64,000 nt of DNA from Candidatus Kapaibacterium sp. (lineage in GTDB: Bacteria; Bacteroidota; Ignavibacteria; Kapaibacteriales; NICIL-2), in NCBI GenBank assembly GCA_026003495.1, contig BPHK01000001.1:310001-374000 (forward strand), read 5' to 3'. The position numbers and the translations under genes were made by a program. Below are positions 19,716 through 28,642 of this stretch, in pieces (within the stretch, counting starts at the first letter, position 1; every line of letters starts with the position of its first letter). The notes under the pieces were generated by a model. The model did not search any database, was not told the origin of the DNA, and saw only the letters and a program-made list of their open reading frames with translations.

Positions 19716-21044
19716 TTAGTGTTTCGTGGAAAGGAGATCGAGCGCGGCAGCGCACATCGCCCGTAGGGCAGTGCGGAGCGTACGCTCCGGATCAGGCGCA
19801 AAGCGCGATGAGTGCAGTGACGGAAGCTGTTCGCCCTGTGCACGTGCTTGGTCGAACTGTGCTCGATTGACGGCGCCTACGCGGAAGAAGCACGATGGAA
19901 TTTTCCCGCCGAGACGGTAGTACGCAAAATCCTCGCCGCCCATCGTCGGCTCGCACCGATAGACGTTCGCAGCGCCGAACACACGCACAAAGAGCCGCTC
20001 GAGCCGATCAGATAACGCAGTGTCGTTGTGCTGCGGTGGCGTGTGCTCTTCAGGGCGGACGTGGACAATCGGCATGCGGTCAAGAGGCACAGCAGCTGCC
20101 CGCGCAACGCCGTATGCTTTCGCGCCGATCGCACTGATGATTTGGTCGCGGATGCGGTCGTCGTAGGTGCGGACGGTCAGTTGAAGCTGAACCTCGTCGG
20201 GAATGATGTTGTGCTTTGTGCCGCCGCAGATCGAGCCGACGGTGACGACTGCAGGCTGACGTGGCGGGATTTCACGTGAGACGATTGTTTGTAGCGCCAT
20301 CACAAACTCAGCTGCCATCACGATGGGGTCTTTGGTCGTGTGGGGATACGCTCCATGGCCGCCGACCCCGCGGATAGTGACGTCAACCATATCCACACTT
20401 GCGGTGATGGGTCCGGGAGCGATCCCCACGCTTCCTGCCGGATGCTCAGCGTCAGTGTGCAGACCGAGGATGAAGTCTGGACGTCCGAAGCGTTCGTAGA
20501 GGCTATCGGCAAGGAGTGCACTGGCACCGGCGCCACGCTCCTCGGCAGGTTGGGCAACCAACAGGAGCGTCCCGCGCCACTGCGAGCGAAGCTGCGCGAG
20601 AACCCGTGCAGTGCCGATGAGCATAGCAACGTGAATATCGTGCCCGCAAGCGTGCATGACGGGCACGATCTCGCCACGTTCTGAGCGGGCAGTACGCGTG
20701 CTTGCGTAGGGTAGCCCTGTTTGTTCTTCGATCGGCAGAGCGTCCATATCAGCGCGGATGAGCAGAGTCGGACCGCTCCCATTGCGCAGCACACCAACGA
20801 CGCCGTAGCAGTGGAGCGTTGTGTCGGCATACCTACCGACACGTTCGGTTACGGCAAAGCCTGCTGCTCTCAGCGCATCAGCGACGCGACGCGCAGTTTC
20901 GGCTTCATAGTACGAAAGCTCTGGGTTGGCGTGCAGCTCTTTGTAGAGTGTGACGATGTCTCCAAGCTGGCGTTCGATGACGCTCTCGAGGGATTGCGCC
21001 GTGAGGTTTAGCACGCAGAGAATCGCAAGAAACAAGGACTTCAT
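19716..21044 (-). CDS. Exported M20-family amidohydrolase (aminoacylase / IAA-amino-acid hydrolase type)
   Basis: A 442-aa M20D metallohydrolase that hydrolyses N-acyl amino acids or related amides with two divalent metals. The ATG at 21044 is chosen because it starts a signal peptide (MKSLFLAILCVLNLTAQ); a start at 21122 would add 26 uncharacteristic residues. Motifs are HANPELSYYEAETA near residue 25, IRADMDALPIEEQ near 85, the metal-binding HACGHDIHVAMLIG near 115, PAEERGAGA near 150, the dimerisation-domain signature GVGGHGAYPHTTKDP near 205 and TMGGEDFAYY near 360. The signal peptide implies periplasmic action, perhaps on peptides or acylated amino acids taken up from outside. It is convergent with the mosaic paralogue B. 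Confidence 0.88.
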   Translation of the reverse strand: MKSLFLAILCVLNLTAQSLESVIERQLGDIVTLYKELHANPELSYYEAETARRVADALRAAGFAVTERVGRYADTTLHCYGVVGVLRNGSGPTLLIRADMDALPIEEQTGLPYASTRTARSERGEIVPVMHACGHDIHVAMLIGTARVLAQLRSQWRGTLLLVAQPAEERGAGASALLADSLYERFGRPDFILGLHTDAEHPAGSVGIAPGPITASVDMVDVTIRGVGGHGAYPHTTKDPIVMAAEFVMALQTIVSREIPPRQPAVVTVGSICGGTKHNIIPDEVQLQLTVRTYDDRIRDQIISAIGAKAYGVARAAAVPLDRMPIVHVRPEEHTPPQHNDTALSDRLERLFVRVFGAANVYRCEPTMGGEDFAYYRLGGKIPSCFFRVGAVNRAQFDQARAQGEQLPSLHSSRFAPDPERTLRTALRAMCAAALDLLSTKH

Positions 21045-21191
21045 GGCAGCGATCGGTTGGTTGGAATCTGCGTTCGGCAAAATACAACGACGTGATGATG
21101 CACGGTAACTGCAACGTAGCATTGCCGCTATGTTCGGCTAACGTGGGGGGAGAAGTTTTGCCGCAGATGTTGCACATTTCGAGCAGAAGGC

Positions 21192-22361
21192 ATGGTTGTC
21201 TGTCATGTTGCCGGGACAGCCCGCCGAGGGCAAGATGGCGTCACCCGTGTGCTCTACGAATACGTGGAGCGACACCGTGCGGCGGGCTTCGAACCGGTCA
21301 TCGTGACTGCGGTTGCTGATCCAGTCGAGCGGCAGCGATTCCCAATGATTGAGCTTGCTGCGGTGCGGCTGCCAGTGTACCGTGACTACAGAGTCTTCGT
21401 TGGAACGTACGCTTCCTTTGAGCGAGCAATGCTGCAACGTGAACGAGAGCCGGACGTTTTCCACATCCATACGCCGTGCCCGCTTGGACGGGCAGCCTTG
21501 CGGCTTGCACGGCAGCGCGGCATTCCTGCGATTGCAACGTACCATACGCACTTTCCGAGTTACCTTCGGCACCACCGTATGGGAATTTTGCGTCCGATCG
21601 TTGAACGCTCGCTCTTGGATTTCTACCGTCGTTGCGATCGCGTGCTGGTGCCATCTGCACGGCTGCTCGAGGAGCTGCGTCGAATGGGGCTTGGCAATCT
21701 GGAGCACCTGCCGCACGGGACGGATATGGTGCTCTTCCATCCGCGCTGGGCATCGCACCAGTGGCGCCAGCGGTTGGGAATTCGCCCCGAGCAGCGGGTG
21801 CTGCTCTTCGTCGGGCGCTTGGTGTGGGAGAAAAATCTGCGGATGCTCATCGAGCTGTGGGATCGGCTCGACCGCCGCAGATATGCGATGGTGATCGTTG
21901 GCACCGGGCCAATCGAAGATCGGCTCCGGCGCTTGATGCGCGATGCACACTTCCTTGGCTATCGCGCAGGGCACGAGCTTGCGCAGGCATATGCATCGAG
22001 CGATGTTTTCGTGTTTCCTTCGGACACGGAGACCTTTGGGAACGTCACCCTTGAAGCGCTTGCATCAGGGGTGCCATGCGTGGTTGCCGATAGCCCAGGT
22101 TCAGCAGACCTTGTCCGCCATGGCATGACGGGCTTCCGCGTTCGACCAGACGATGTGCATGCGTTCGTCGCGGCAGTCGAGGAGATTGCGGCGCTCCCAC
22201 CGGAGAGTATGCTGCTCTGGCGCATGCGGGCACGTCTTGATGCCGAGCGCTACCAATGGAGCCACATCTGCAGCAAGCTGTTTGCGCTCTATCGCTCGTT
22301 GGTGTACGATGCGTCGCTTCCGGTGCAGGCAGGCGAACAGATGCAAATGGCCTCAGGGTAG
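21192..22361 (+). CDS. GT4-family glycosyltransferase
   Basis: A 389-aa GT-B fold glycosyltransferase of family 4, close to the group that includes diacylglycerol and phosphatidylinositol glycosyltransferases. The N-terminal half has the acceptor-side features HIHTPCPLGRAALRLARQRGIPAIATYHTHF. The donor half shows LLFVGRLVWEKNLRMLIE near residue 215 and the EX7E motif in ETFGNVTLEALASGVPCV near 285, with DSPGSADLVRHGMTGF following. The start ATG at 21192 follows agaagg with very short spacing. The usual GG.xx loop at the extreme N-terminus reads GTARRGQDGVTRV. It transfers a sugar from a nucleotide donor to a membrane lipid or polysaccharide; the acceptor is not predictable. It stands alone between a divergent M20 gene and a convergent response regulator. 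Confidence 0.88.
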   Translation: MVVCHVAGTARRGQDGVTRVLYEYVERHRAAGFEPVIVTAVADPVERQRFPMIELAAVRLPVYRDYRVFVGTYASFERAMLQREREPDVFHIHTPCPLGRAALRLARQRGIPAIATYHTHFPSYLRHHRMGILRPIVERSLLDFYRRCDRVLVPSARLLEELRRMGLGNLEHLPHGTDMVLFHPRWASHQWRQRLGIRPEQRVLLFVGRLVWEKNLRMLIELWDRLDRRRYAMVIVGTGPIEDRLRRLMRDAHFLGYRAGHELAQAYASSDVFVFPSDTETFGNVTLEALASGVPCVVADSPGSADLVRHGMTGFRVRPDDVHAFVAAVEEIAALPPESMLLWRMRARLDAERYQWSHICSKLFALYRSLVYDASLPVQAGEQMQMASG

Positions 22362-22389
22362 GGGGAAGTGCTTGGCCGCAGGGTGCAGG

Positions 22390-23031
22390 TCAGACTGCGT
22401 CGCTGAGCAAGCCGTGCCGCAGCGCATATTGGGTGATGTCGGCGTTATCGCGGAACTTCATCTTCTCGAGGATGCGGCTGCGGTAAGTGCTGACGGTCTT
22501 GATGCTCAGGTTGAGTTCTTGGCTGATTTGGGTCAGAGTTTTCCCCGAAGCGATTTTCCGCATGACCTCGAACTCGCGCTCGGAGAGGATATGGTGGGGT
22601 GGCTGATCTTCTCCGCGCAGTTGACTGGTGATGCGATGAGCGATGCTGGGGCTTAGGTATGTGCCACCTTCGACGATGCGCTCGACTGCCTCGACGAGTT
22701 CCTCGGTTGCAGAGGTCTTCATCAAGTAGCCATTGGCGCCACTGCGGAGTGCGCGGAGGGCGTACTGGTCTTCCGAATAAGCACTCAAGATGAGCACTGG
22801 AAGCTGTGGAGCAATGTCCTTGAGGACACGGAGAGTTTCGAGTCCATCCATTCCCGGCATGGAAATGTCCAAAATCACGATGTCCAAATCGTTTGGATGG
22901 GAGCGGACGTACTCGACGGCTTCGGAGCCGCTGGAGGCTTCCTCGACTTCGATGTCCATGTTGCAGACCAAGAACAGCTTGAGTCCTTCCCGCATGATCG
23001 GGTGGTCATCAGCGATGAGCGCTTTGATCAT
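22390..23031 (-). CDS. NarL/UvrY-type response regulator
   Basis: A 213-aa two-domain response regulator. The receiver domain (residues 1-~120) has the acidic pair ADDHP at residues 7-11, the phosphoacceptor aspartate in VILDISMPGMDG near residue 55, the switch serine in LILSAYSEDQY and the conserved lysine in YLMKTSA near 104. The C-terminal LuxR-type helix-turn-helix is ILSEREFEVMRKIASGKT then LTQISQELNLSIKTVSTYRSRILEKM. No sensor kinase gene is adjacent, so the partner is elsewhere. It is divergent from the FkbM-like gene at 23150 and convergent with the glycosyltransferase. Targets are unknown. Confidence 0.93.
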   Translation of the reverse strand: MIKALIADDHPIMREGLKLFLVCNMDIEVEEASSGSEAVEYVRSHPNDLDIVILDISMPGMDGLETLRVLKDIAPQLPVLILSAYSEDQYALRALRSGANGYLMKTSATEELVEAVERIVEGGTYLSPSIAHRITSQLRGEDQPPHHILSEREFEVMRKIASGKTLTQISQELNLSIKTVSTYRSRILEKMKFRDNADITQYALRHGLLSDAV

Positions 23032-23149
23032 AGCGTCGCCTTCCGGGATGGAATAGACTGCGTACTACGACGATGCAGCTGTGTGCAAATTGAGCACGCC
23101 AGCCGTTGGCATAGCGCTTGCGACACTGAGGAGAAGCACCTAACCACCG

Positions 23150-23815
23150 ATGATGATGGAGCGCGACTTTCCAAGCTATCGGCTCTCGCCAGCGGCACGT
23201 CGGCTGCGCCTGTTGCGTAGTCGTGCGGATACGCCGGCGAGCATCCATTCACCGCAGCAACAACTGGGTGTCATTGCCGACGTCCTCCAAAGTGCAGGCA
23301 TTGCGGTTGTGTTCGATATTCACCCAGGCAGCTGCGCTGTCGGCGTCCAACTCCGTCGTGCGGGGTTCACTGGGCGAATCATCACCTTTGAACCGAACCC
23401 AGCAGTATGGGAGCAACTCCGCTACTGTAGCATGACCGATGAGCAGTGGTACATTTCGCGTTCCGCAATTCGATTGCGTGAGGAAGTCAGCTTCGCTCCT
23501 GGCGAGATTCCAATCATCGGGACGTCGCTGGCAGCATCGCTTGAGGTGTTCTGTGATGAGAATGAGCCTGTAGCCGTTTGGCTCTCCCAGCCGCAGGAGT
23601 GTTCCCTGCTCGAAGCGATTGCCCCATGCGCAGCGGTCCGTGTTGTTAGCATCGCATGTGCAATTAGCGATACCGAAGACCGCACGTGCAGTATCGAGCA
23701 AACGCTGGGAACGTTGCGCGAGCTTCGGTGGGAAATTTTGGCTGTACATTCTCGTACCGTTGAGCAAAGCAGCGGCCAGGCAATTGCCGATGTCATTGCC
23801 GTCCGAATGCCGTAG
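23150..23815 (+). CDS. FkbM-methyltransferase-like protein with degenerate SAM site
   Basis: A 221-aa protein. The segment VVFDIHPGSCAVGVQLRRAG followed by FTGRIITFEPNPAVWEQLR (residues ~50-85) aligns by eye with the SAM-binding start of FkbM-family methyltransferases, where the usual sequence is VxDVGAnxGqya...G..grvxaFEPxP. Here the glycine-rich loop is altered (IHPGSCAVG in place of VGANxGQ). The mid region (SRSAIRLREEVSF, IGTSLAASLEVF) resembles the family only loosely, and the C-terminal part contains an uncommon number of cysteines. The start is probably the second or third of three consecutive ATGs. The FEPNP motif is intact, so a structural relative without methyltransferase activity is possible. 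It is divergent from the response regulator. Confidence 0.55.
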   Translation: MMMERDFPSYRLSPAARRLRLLRSRADTPASIHSPQQQLGVIADVLQSAGIAVVFDIHPGSCAVGVQLRRAGFTGRIITFEPNPAVWEQLRYCSMTDEQWYISRSAIRLREEVSFAPGEIPIIGTSLAASLEVFCDENEPVAVWLSQPQECSLLEAIAPCAAVRVVSIACAISDTEDRTCSIEQTLGTLRELRWEILAVHSRTVEQSSGQAIADVIAVRMP

Positions 23816-23957
23816 AAGTAGAAGGAGCAGGGTGTGGCATTCGGGTTGCGCTCCTATGACTGCGGTGTGGACACCCCAGCCTCGTGAACAACGCACCCCG
23901 ATGTGGTAGGAGAAGCTCCGCTCGCTGTGGGAATCTTTTTGCACGGTGGAAGCATGT

Positions 23958-23989
23958 TTTGGTTCTTACGGGAGATTTCCGTAGCTTCG
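23958..23989 (+). promoter_or_regulatory. Candidate promoter with dyad, upstream of the BNR/anchor-D T9SS gene
   Basis: TTTG at 23958-23961 and TAGCTTCG at 23982-23989 match the Bacteroidetes promoter elements (TTTG, TAnnTTTG with one mismatch) at a spacing of 20 instead of 19. The spacer contains TTCTTACG and a tacgg...ccgta dyad, almost the same arrangement as at 49646-49676. The -7 element ends 32 bases before the ATG at 24022. Confidence 0.5.
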
Positions 23990-24021
23990 CCTTTGGCATG
24001 TGACTACGCCGCAGACTACCA

Positions 24022-27000
24022 ATGAATGCCTGCCACATCGCTTTTCGGATGCTTGTTGGTGCGCTTGTGTGCAGTCAAGCGGTGGGGCAAGTGTGGGAGG
24101 AAGTTTCGCTCCCGGGACAATTTGCGCAAGGGTACTACCTCGATGTGTTCTTCCTGCCCTCGAATCCACAGTATGGCTGGGCGTGTGGGTACAATGGGTT
24201 TGTAGTCCGGACAACCGATGGCGGGCGAACCTGGCAAGGGAGCATCGTACCCTACAACGGGCGGATGGGCGGACATCTAGAGTCTGTGCAGTTCCTCGAT
24301 GCGCTCAACGGCTACACCTCAGGGCCTGCTGGAGTTTTCCGTTCGACCGATGGCGGCGTAACATGGGTGGACATTACCCCGCCCTTCCCGAGCGAAGGTC
24401 CGTGGGGATGCTATTTCCTTTCGGCAACGGTGGGTGTCGTCCTCGGGGGCGGATGCGCGGGACCGCAGAACTTTTTCCGAACAACTAACGGTGGGCAGTC
24501 CTGGACCCTCTTCCAGAGCAACCAGCCATCGAGCGGCTTGACTGACGCGGTTCTCTTTGCCAATGGGACGGGATATGCAGTCAGTAGTGGGTTGCTCTGG
24601 CAGACGACCGATAGTGGCGCAAGTTGGTCGGTGCTTGCGTCGAGCGGTCCAGCATACTGGAGCGAGGAGCTGACCGTGCGCGGCTCGTCGTTTTTGATTC
24701 CGTGGGCGGGCTCGAACTGTAGCGGTCAGGGTTCTGGCGGTGGTGGTCGCTTCACGACTGATGGCGGACAGTCCTGGCGGAGCTACTCGACCGGTGTGCC
24801 GATGTTTGGCGCATTTCTCCACGACGGACAGCGGGGGTGGATCTGCGGTTTTGCACGACAGGTCTGGTATACCAGCGATGCCGGGCAGAACTGGCAGTAT
24901 CGCGGCTGTGGCACGCGTGGTGATCTCGATGACATCTGGATGATTGACGATACGACTGGCTTTGTTGTCGGCCAAGGGATTTACCGCTACGGGCGTGCGC
25001 AGTGGAGTGCAAGTCGTATGACGCTCGACTTTGGCGCGCTCTGTCCGCCAGTGCTACGGTTCGATACGCTCTACATCCGCAATCGCTCATGGAACAGTGC
25101 GCTGGCGACGCTCCGCATTACCGGAAGCGATTCGGTAGCGTTTGCGATCATATCGCCATCAACACAACCGGCAGCGATTCCCTCATGTGATTCGCTTATA
25201 GTCGTGGTTCGATACATGCCGCCCCGCGAGGGTATCCATCGCGCAACGCTTGGGGTTGAAATTGCCGGCAGTCAACGACTCACCGTATCGCTGCAAGGCG
25301 AGCGGCTTGGGCGCTCAGTGAGGGTGCAGGATACGCTCGTGCAGGCAATTGGCGTTCCGGCGGGGCAAACGGTGCGATTGGCGATACCGGTTGGCAATAC
25401 AACGACCCAGCCGGGGCAGATTAGCTCAGTCACGCAAGTTGGAGGTGCAAATTTCCTCGTCCGAAGCACATTGCCGCTGACGATCCCACCGGGTGGAAGC
25501 GCAATCGAGATAGCGTTCGTTCCGCCGGATACGGGTTGGTACGAAGCTGTTTATCGCCTCCGCATCGAGCCGTGCAGCTACGACACACTCGTTCGCGTCC
25601 GAGTCTATGCGCAGTCGCCGATCATCAGCGTTCGCTCGCCGGTGTGGAGTTCCGCTTGTGGCGTGGCGATACTTGATTCTGTGCGTGTGGTCAATTCTGG
25701 GAATGCTGAGCTCCTGATTGCTGCGCTCTGGATCGAACCGAGCGATGCGCCGTTCCAGTTTGTAGGCTCAAGCCGCGGTGGACTGCCCATCATCGTACCA
25801 CCGAAGGACAGTGCGTGGATGTACGTTCGCTTTACCGGGCAAGGGAGCGGCGCCGCAACGTTAGTGCTCGACCACAACGATGGAACACTGGTGCGGAGTG
25901 TTGCTCGGCCGCTCCGAGTAGCACTCCAGTACAGTTCCGCTCGGCCGGTTTGGCAGCGAGCGCCGGCAGTACTGGATTTTGGCACGCTCTGCGTCGGCGA
26001 ATCTCGTGTACTCTTTGTGGATGTTGCAAGTCGAAGTAGCGTTCCGTTGACGTTGACAGCAAGTGCCCAGCCGCCGTTCAGCGTTACGACGGGATTGCCG
26101 GTAGTAGTCCCGCCCAGTGGCCAGGGGCAGATTGGCGTTTCGTTTACGCCGGACAAAGCAGGGACGTGGGAGGAGCTCTTCGTGCTGACGGTTGACCCTT
26201 GCGACCTTCGTGATTCGGTGCTTCTGCGTGGGCGAGCGGAAACGACTGCGCTTGCGCTTGACCCAAGCACAGTCCGTGTGCGCGTGCAGGCAGGGCAAGT
26301 GCTTCGCGCCCCTGTTGTCGTACGCTCCGTCGGAACAGCGCAAGCACGGGTTGTCAGCGTGAAGCTTGCACCAGCTGATGGGCGATGGAATGTCGAGCAT
26401 CGGCCACTTCCGTTTGTGCTTCCGGTTGGAGCAAGCGATACACTCTGGATTACCGTCGCCGCTGATAGTAGCTCTGGTGTGCTTGCAGGCACGCTGTGTC
26501 TCCGAACCGATTCGCTCTGTGAAACTGAGCAATGTTTAAGCGTCGAGTGTACCATCGAGCCGCTGGAACTTTACGATCTCCGTGTCGAACCGCGTGCTGT
26601 TTCGTTTTCTCCGCAGCGCTGCGTGCCCATCTCCGATCGAGTGCAGGTCACGATTGTCAATGGGGGCACAAACCCGGAAATCATCACTGCAGTGCGGATT
26701 GAGCCTTCGGATGCACCGTTTCGAATTGGTGGACTCGGTGGTGTTCCACTCTCTCTGTTGCGGGGTGATTCAGCAAGCTTTTTCGTTGAGTACATGCCCT
26801 CTGACGAAGGAGTCCATTCAGCGATACTCGTGATTGATGCGACCCGTTCAACCCTGCGAGTACCGCTGGGCGGCAGCTTTGCGCGGGTGGCAACGACTGT
26901 CGCGCCGAACGAGCACTCACTCGGGATACTTGAACCGTGCTCGCCGCTTCAGCAGGTGGTGTTTGTATTTCATGCGCGTGGTTTGCTGGGAGATACCCTC

Positions 27001-28242
27001 CAGCTGCGGCAAGCGCCTTTGCAATCTCCTTGGCAGATACCCCCAGAGGTGCAGCAGGTGGTAGTAGCCCCGAATGATTCGACAGCTGTTGCAGTCACGT
27101 TCGATCCCTCACAGGTCGTTGCGGGTCTGCCTGAAGTTGAGCGCTTTGTGTGGGAGAGCATTGTTTGCCCCGCAGAACTTCGAGCGACGGTTGAGTACAC
27201 CGTCCTTCGTCCGCGCCTTGCGTATGATCCAATGCTGCTGCAATGGGATGACGCGATGCAGAATAGCACGACAGCGAAGTTGGTTCGCATTTGGAATCCT
27301 TCGCCGATCGAGCGTGCAATTGTGGGTTACGATGTCGTGACGATCGAGGGTGCAGCCGATGTGCACCTGCAAGCAGCACTGCCACAGAGCATCGCCCCGG
27401 GGCAGGAAGAGCAGCTCCGCATTGCACTAACGCCACGGCAGGTTGGCCCGTATCGTGCGCTGGTGCGGTTGGTGGAACGTTCGGCATGCGAGGATACTGC
27501 AGTACTTGATCTTCGAGCAAATGTTGAGCAGGAATTCTACCGCGCTCGTCTTTCGATTGGGGTGCATGCGGGGTTAGTTGGCGATACGCTCCGGGTGCCG
27601 GTGCTGCTGACGACGCGCGATAGCAGTGCGGATGCGCTCTGGCGGGCGAGCCCTGAGGAGATCGGTTTTGCGGTGCAATTCAATGATTTCGTCGTCGAGC
27701 CACTTTCAGCGGTGGCGGGAAATCCACCGGTATCAGTGCCGATGGAAGTCGAGCCCGGGATGCTGCGTGTTCGAGTGCCGCGCGAAGCTGTCCGCCTGCT
27801 TGGAGCAAGCGATACACTCGCGGTGCTTTCGCTGTGGGGGTTGCAGTCACCTCCGTTGCGGACGGAGCTTCACTTTATGCGCTCATGGGCGGAGACGGAT
27901 AAACCCTACCTCATCGAGCATGATGATGGGATGGTCATTCTCGAAGCGTGCGTGCCGTGGATGAAGGTCGTCCTTTCCAGCGGCGTGCGGCTTGCTGCTG
28001 TGCCACATCCCGTTGGACAGGGAGACGCTGCGACCGTGAGGATCGAAACCGATGAGCCATTGCAGCTACGCTGCACGCTTGTTGACGCACGCGGGGGAAT
28101 GCAGTGGGCGGAGACGATCCAAGCCTCTCGGGTAACGGTAGTGCCGCTTCCAGCGAACCTGCCAAGTGGCATCTACGTCCTGCGCGTGGAGTCCGAACGT
28201 GGGGAGGTTGTGGGGATTCTGCCGCTGGTGGTTGTGCGATAG
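24022..28242 (+). CDS. Giant T9SS protein: BNR/Ycf48-like propeller plus choice-of-anchor D repeats
   Basis: A 1406-aa protein beginning with a signal peptide (MNACHIAFRMLVGALVCSQAVGQ). Residues ~25-325 are BNR/Asp-box repeats of the kind seen in Ycf48-like and sortilin-type propellers (RTTDGGRTWQG, RSTDGGVTWVD, RTTNGGQSWTL, TTDSGASWSV, YTSDAGQNWQY). From ~330 to 1190 come roughly eight choice-of-anchor D / ASPM-SPD2-Hydin-like Ig modules, each opening with a phrase like LDFGALCPPVL or LDFGTLCVGES and often a second cysteine (CDSL, CSYD, CDLRD, CETE), suggesting one disulfide per module. Residues ~1200-1310 form another beta domain, and the end (AVPHPVGQGDAATVRI, LVDARGGMQWAE, LPSGIYVLRVES) is the T9SS sorting domain. 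No Shine-Dalgarno is evident; the promoter candidate is 32 bases upstream. Surface display is inferred. Confidence 0.85.
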   Translation: MNACHIAFRMLVGALVCSQAVGQVWEEVSLPGQFAQGYYLDVFFLPSNPQYGWACGYNGFVVRTTDGGRTWQGSIVPYNGRMGGHLESVQFLDALNGYTSGPAGVFRSTDGGVTWVDITPPFPSEGPWGCYFLSATVGVVLGGGCAGPQNFFRTTNGGQSWTLFQSNQPSSGLTDAVLFANGTGYAVSSGLLWQTTDSGASWSVLASSGPAYWSEELTVRGSSFLIPWAGSNCSGQGSGGGGRFTTDGGQSWRSYSTGVPMFGAFLHDGQRGWICGFARQVWYTSDAGQNWQYRGCGTRGDLDDIWMIDDTTGFVVGQGIYRYGRAQWSASRMTLDFGALCPPVLRFDTLYIRNRSWNSALATLRITGSDSVAFAIISPSTQPAAIPSCDSLIVVVRYMPPREGIHRATLGVEIAGSQRLTVSLQGERLGRSVRVQDTLVQAIGVPAGQTVRLAIPVGNTTTQPGQISSVTQVGGANFLVRSTLPLTIPPGGSAIEIAFVPPDTGWYEAVYRLRIEPCSYDTLVRVRVYAQSPIISVRSPVWSSACGVAILDSVRVVNSGNAELLIAALWIEPSDAPFQFVGSSRGGLPIIVPPKDSAWMYVRFTGQGSGAATLVLDHNDGTLVRSVARPLRVALQYSSARPVWQRAPAVLDFGTLCVGESRVLFVDVASRSSVPLTLTASAQPPFSVTTGLPVVVPPSGQGQIGVSFTPDKAGTWEELFVLTVDPCDLRDSVLLRGRAETTALALDPSTVRVRVQAGQVLRAPVVVRSVGTAQARVVSVKLAPADGRWNVEHRPLPFVLPVGASDTLWITVAADSSSGVLAGTLCLRTDSLCETEQCLSVECTIEPLELYDLRVEPRAVSFSPQRCVPISDRVQVTIVNGGTNPEIITAVRIEPSDAPFRIGGLGGVPLSLLRGDSASFFVEYMPSDEGVHSAILVIDATRSTLRVPLGGSFARVATTVAPNEHSLGILEPCSPLQQVVFVFHARGLLGDTLQLRQAPLQSPWQIPPEVQQVVVAPNDSTAVAVTFDPSQVVAGLPEVERFVWESIVCPAELRATVEYTVLRPRLAYDPMLLQWDDAMQNSTTAKLVRIWNPSPIERAIVGYDVVTIEGAADVHLQAALPQSIAPGQEEQLRIALTPRQVGPYRALVRLVERSACEDTAVLDLRANVEQEFYRARLSIGVHAGLVGDTLRVPVLLTTRDSSADALWRASPEEIGFAVQFNDFVVEPLSAVAGNPPVSVPMEVEPGMLRVRVPREAVRLLGASDTLAVLSLWGLQSPPLRTELHFMRSWAETDKPYLIEHDDGMVILEACVPWMKVVLSSGVRLAAVPHPVGQGDAATVRIETDEPLQLRCTLVDARGGMQWAETIQASRVTVVPLPANLPSGIYVLRVESERGEVVGILPLVVVR

Positions 28243-28339
28243 TGCTAACTTTGATGTGCCATTGATTGATTGGCTGAGCCAGGATGAAGCACTTGCAGAA
28301 AGCATTGTGATTCTGGTCAGTTTTACGCGCCAAAGGTAG

Positions 28340-28569
28340 ACAAAGCGATCGCCGCGTGTATCGCTTCCTCAAGCAGTAGTATCGAGTATCGCCTTCTGGA
28401 GCACTTCTCTGCTCCGACTGCGGGCAGGGTGGCTGGCGTACTGCCGGCACCCTGCCTGCTATCGAGGCGGGAACATTTCCTAGCGGGTGGAGTCTAAGCG
28501 CCCGCAAGCTCCTCCTACCCACACTTGCGGCGGGGCGCTCATGTTCCAAGAGCGCCCCGCTGTGCTTTT
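28340..28569 (+). ncRNA. Candidate structured RNA (sRNA or operon leader) of unknown class
   Basis: Several strong pairings occur in a gene-free stretch between the T9SS gene and the ba3 oxidase genes. There is a 7-bp stem 28343-28349 with 28360-28366. A stem 28389-28394 with 28465-28470 encloses two hairpins: 28398-28403 with 28410-28415 (6 bp), and a long one spanning about 28420-28459 (11 bp, a bulged G, then 6 bp with one G-U pair). Together these form a three-way junction. Downstream, cccgc (28501-28505) can pair either with gcggg (28483-28487) or, as part of ccgcaag, with cttgcgg (28524-28530), two exclusive states just before the terminator at 28530. I recognise no known riboswitch, 6S, SRP, tmRNA or RNase P signature. 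It may be an independent sRNA, a 3'-UTR RNA or an attenuator leader. The 5' end is unknown. Confidence 0.4.
28530..28569 (+). terminator. Strong Rho-independent terminator
   Basis: A perfect 10-bp G+C-rich stem (gcggggcgct 28530-28539 with agcgccccgc 28551-28560) with an 11-base loop is followed by tgtgctttt. It is 288 bases past the T9SS stop and 128 bases before the first oxidase gene, so it ends either the T9SS transcript or the candidate structured RNA. Confidence 0.82.
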
Positions 28570-28627
28570 GAATCTCATTCCACGGGGATTGCATCTCATC
28601 TAACAGAAAATGAGACGAAGTTCTCCA

Positions 28628-28635
28628 TATTTTTG
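28628..28635 (+). promoter_or_regulatory. Candidate -7 element of the ba3 oxidase operon
   Basis: TATTTTTG is a perfect match to the Bacteroidetes -7 consensus TAnnTTTG and lies 62 bases before the first ATG of the operon. No TTTG is present 19 bases upstream, so the -33 box is missing or divergent. Confidence 0.4.
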
Positions 28636-28642
28636 CTGGTGT

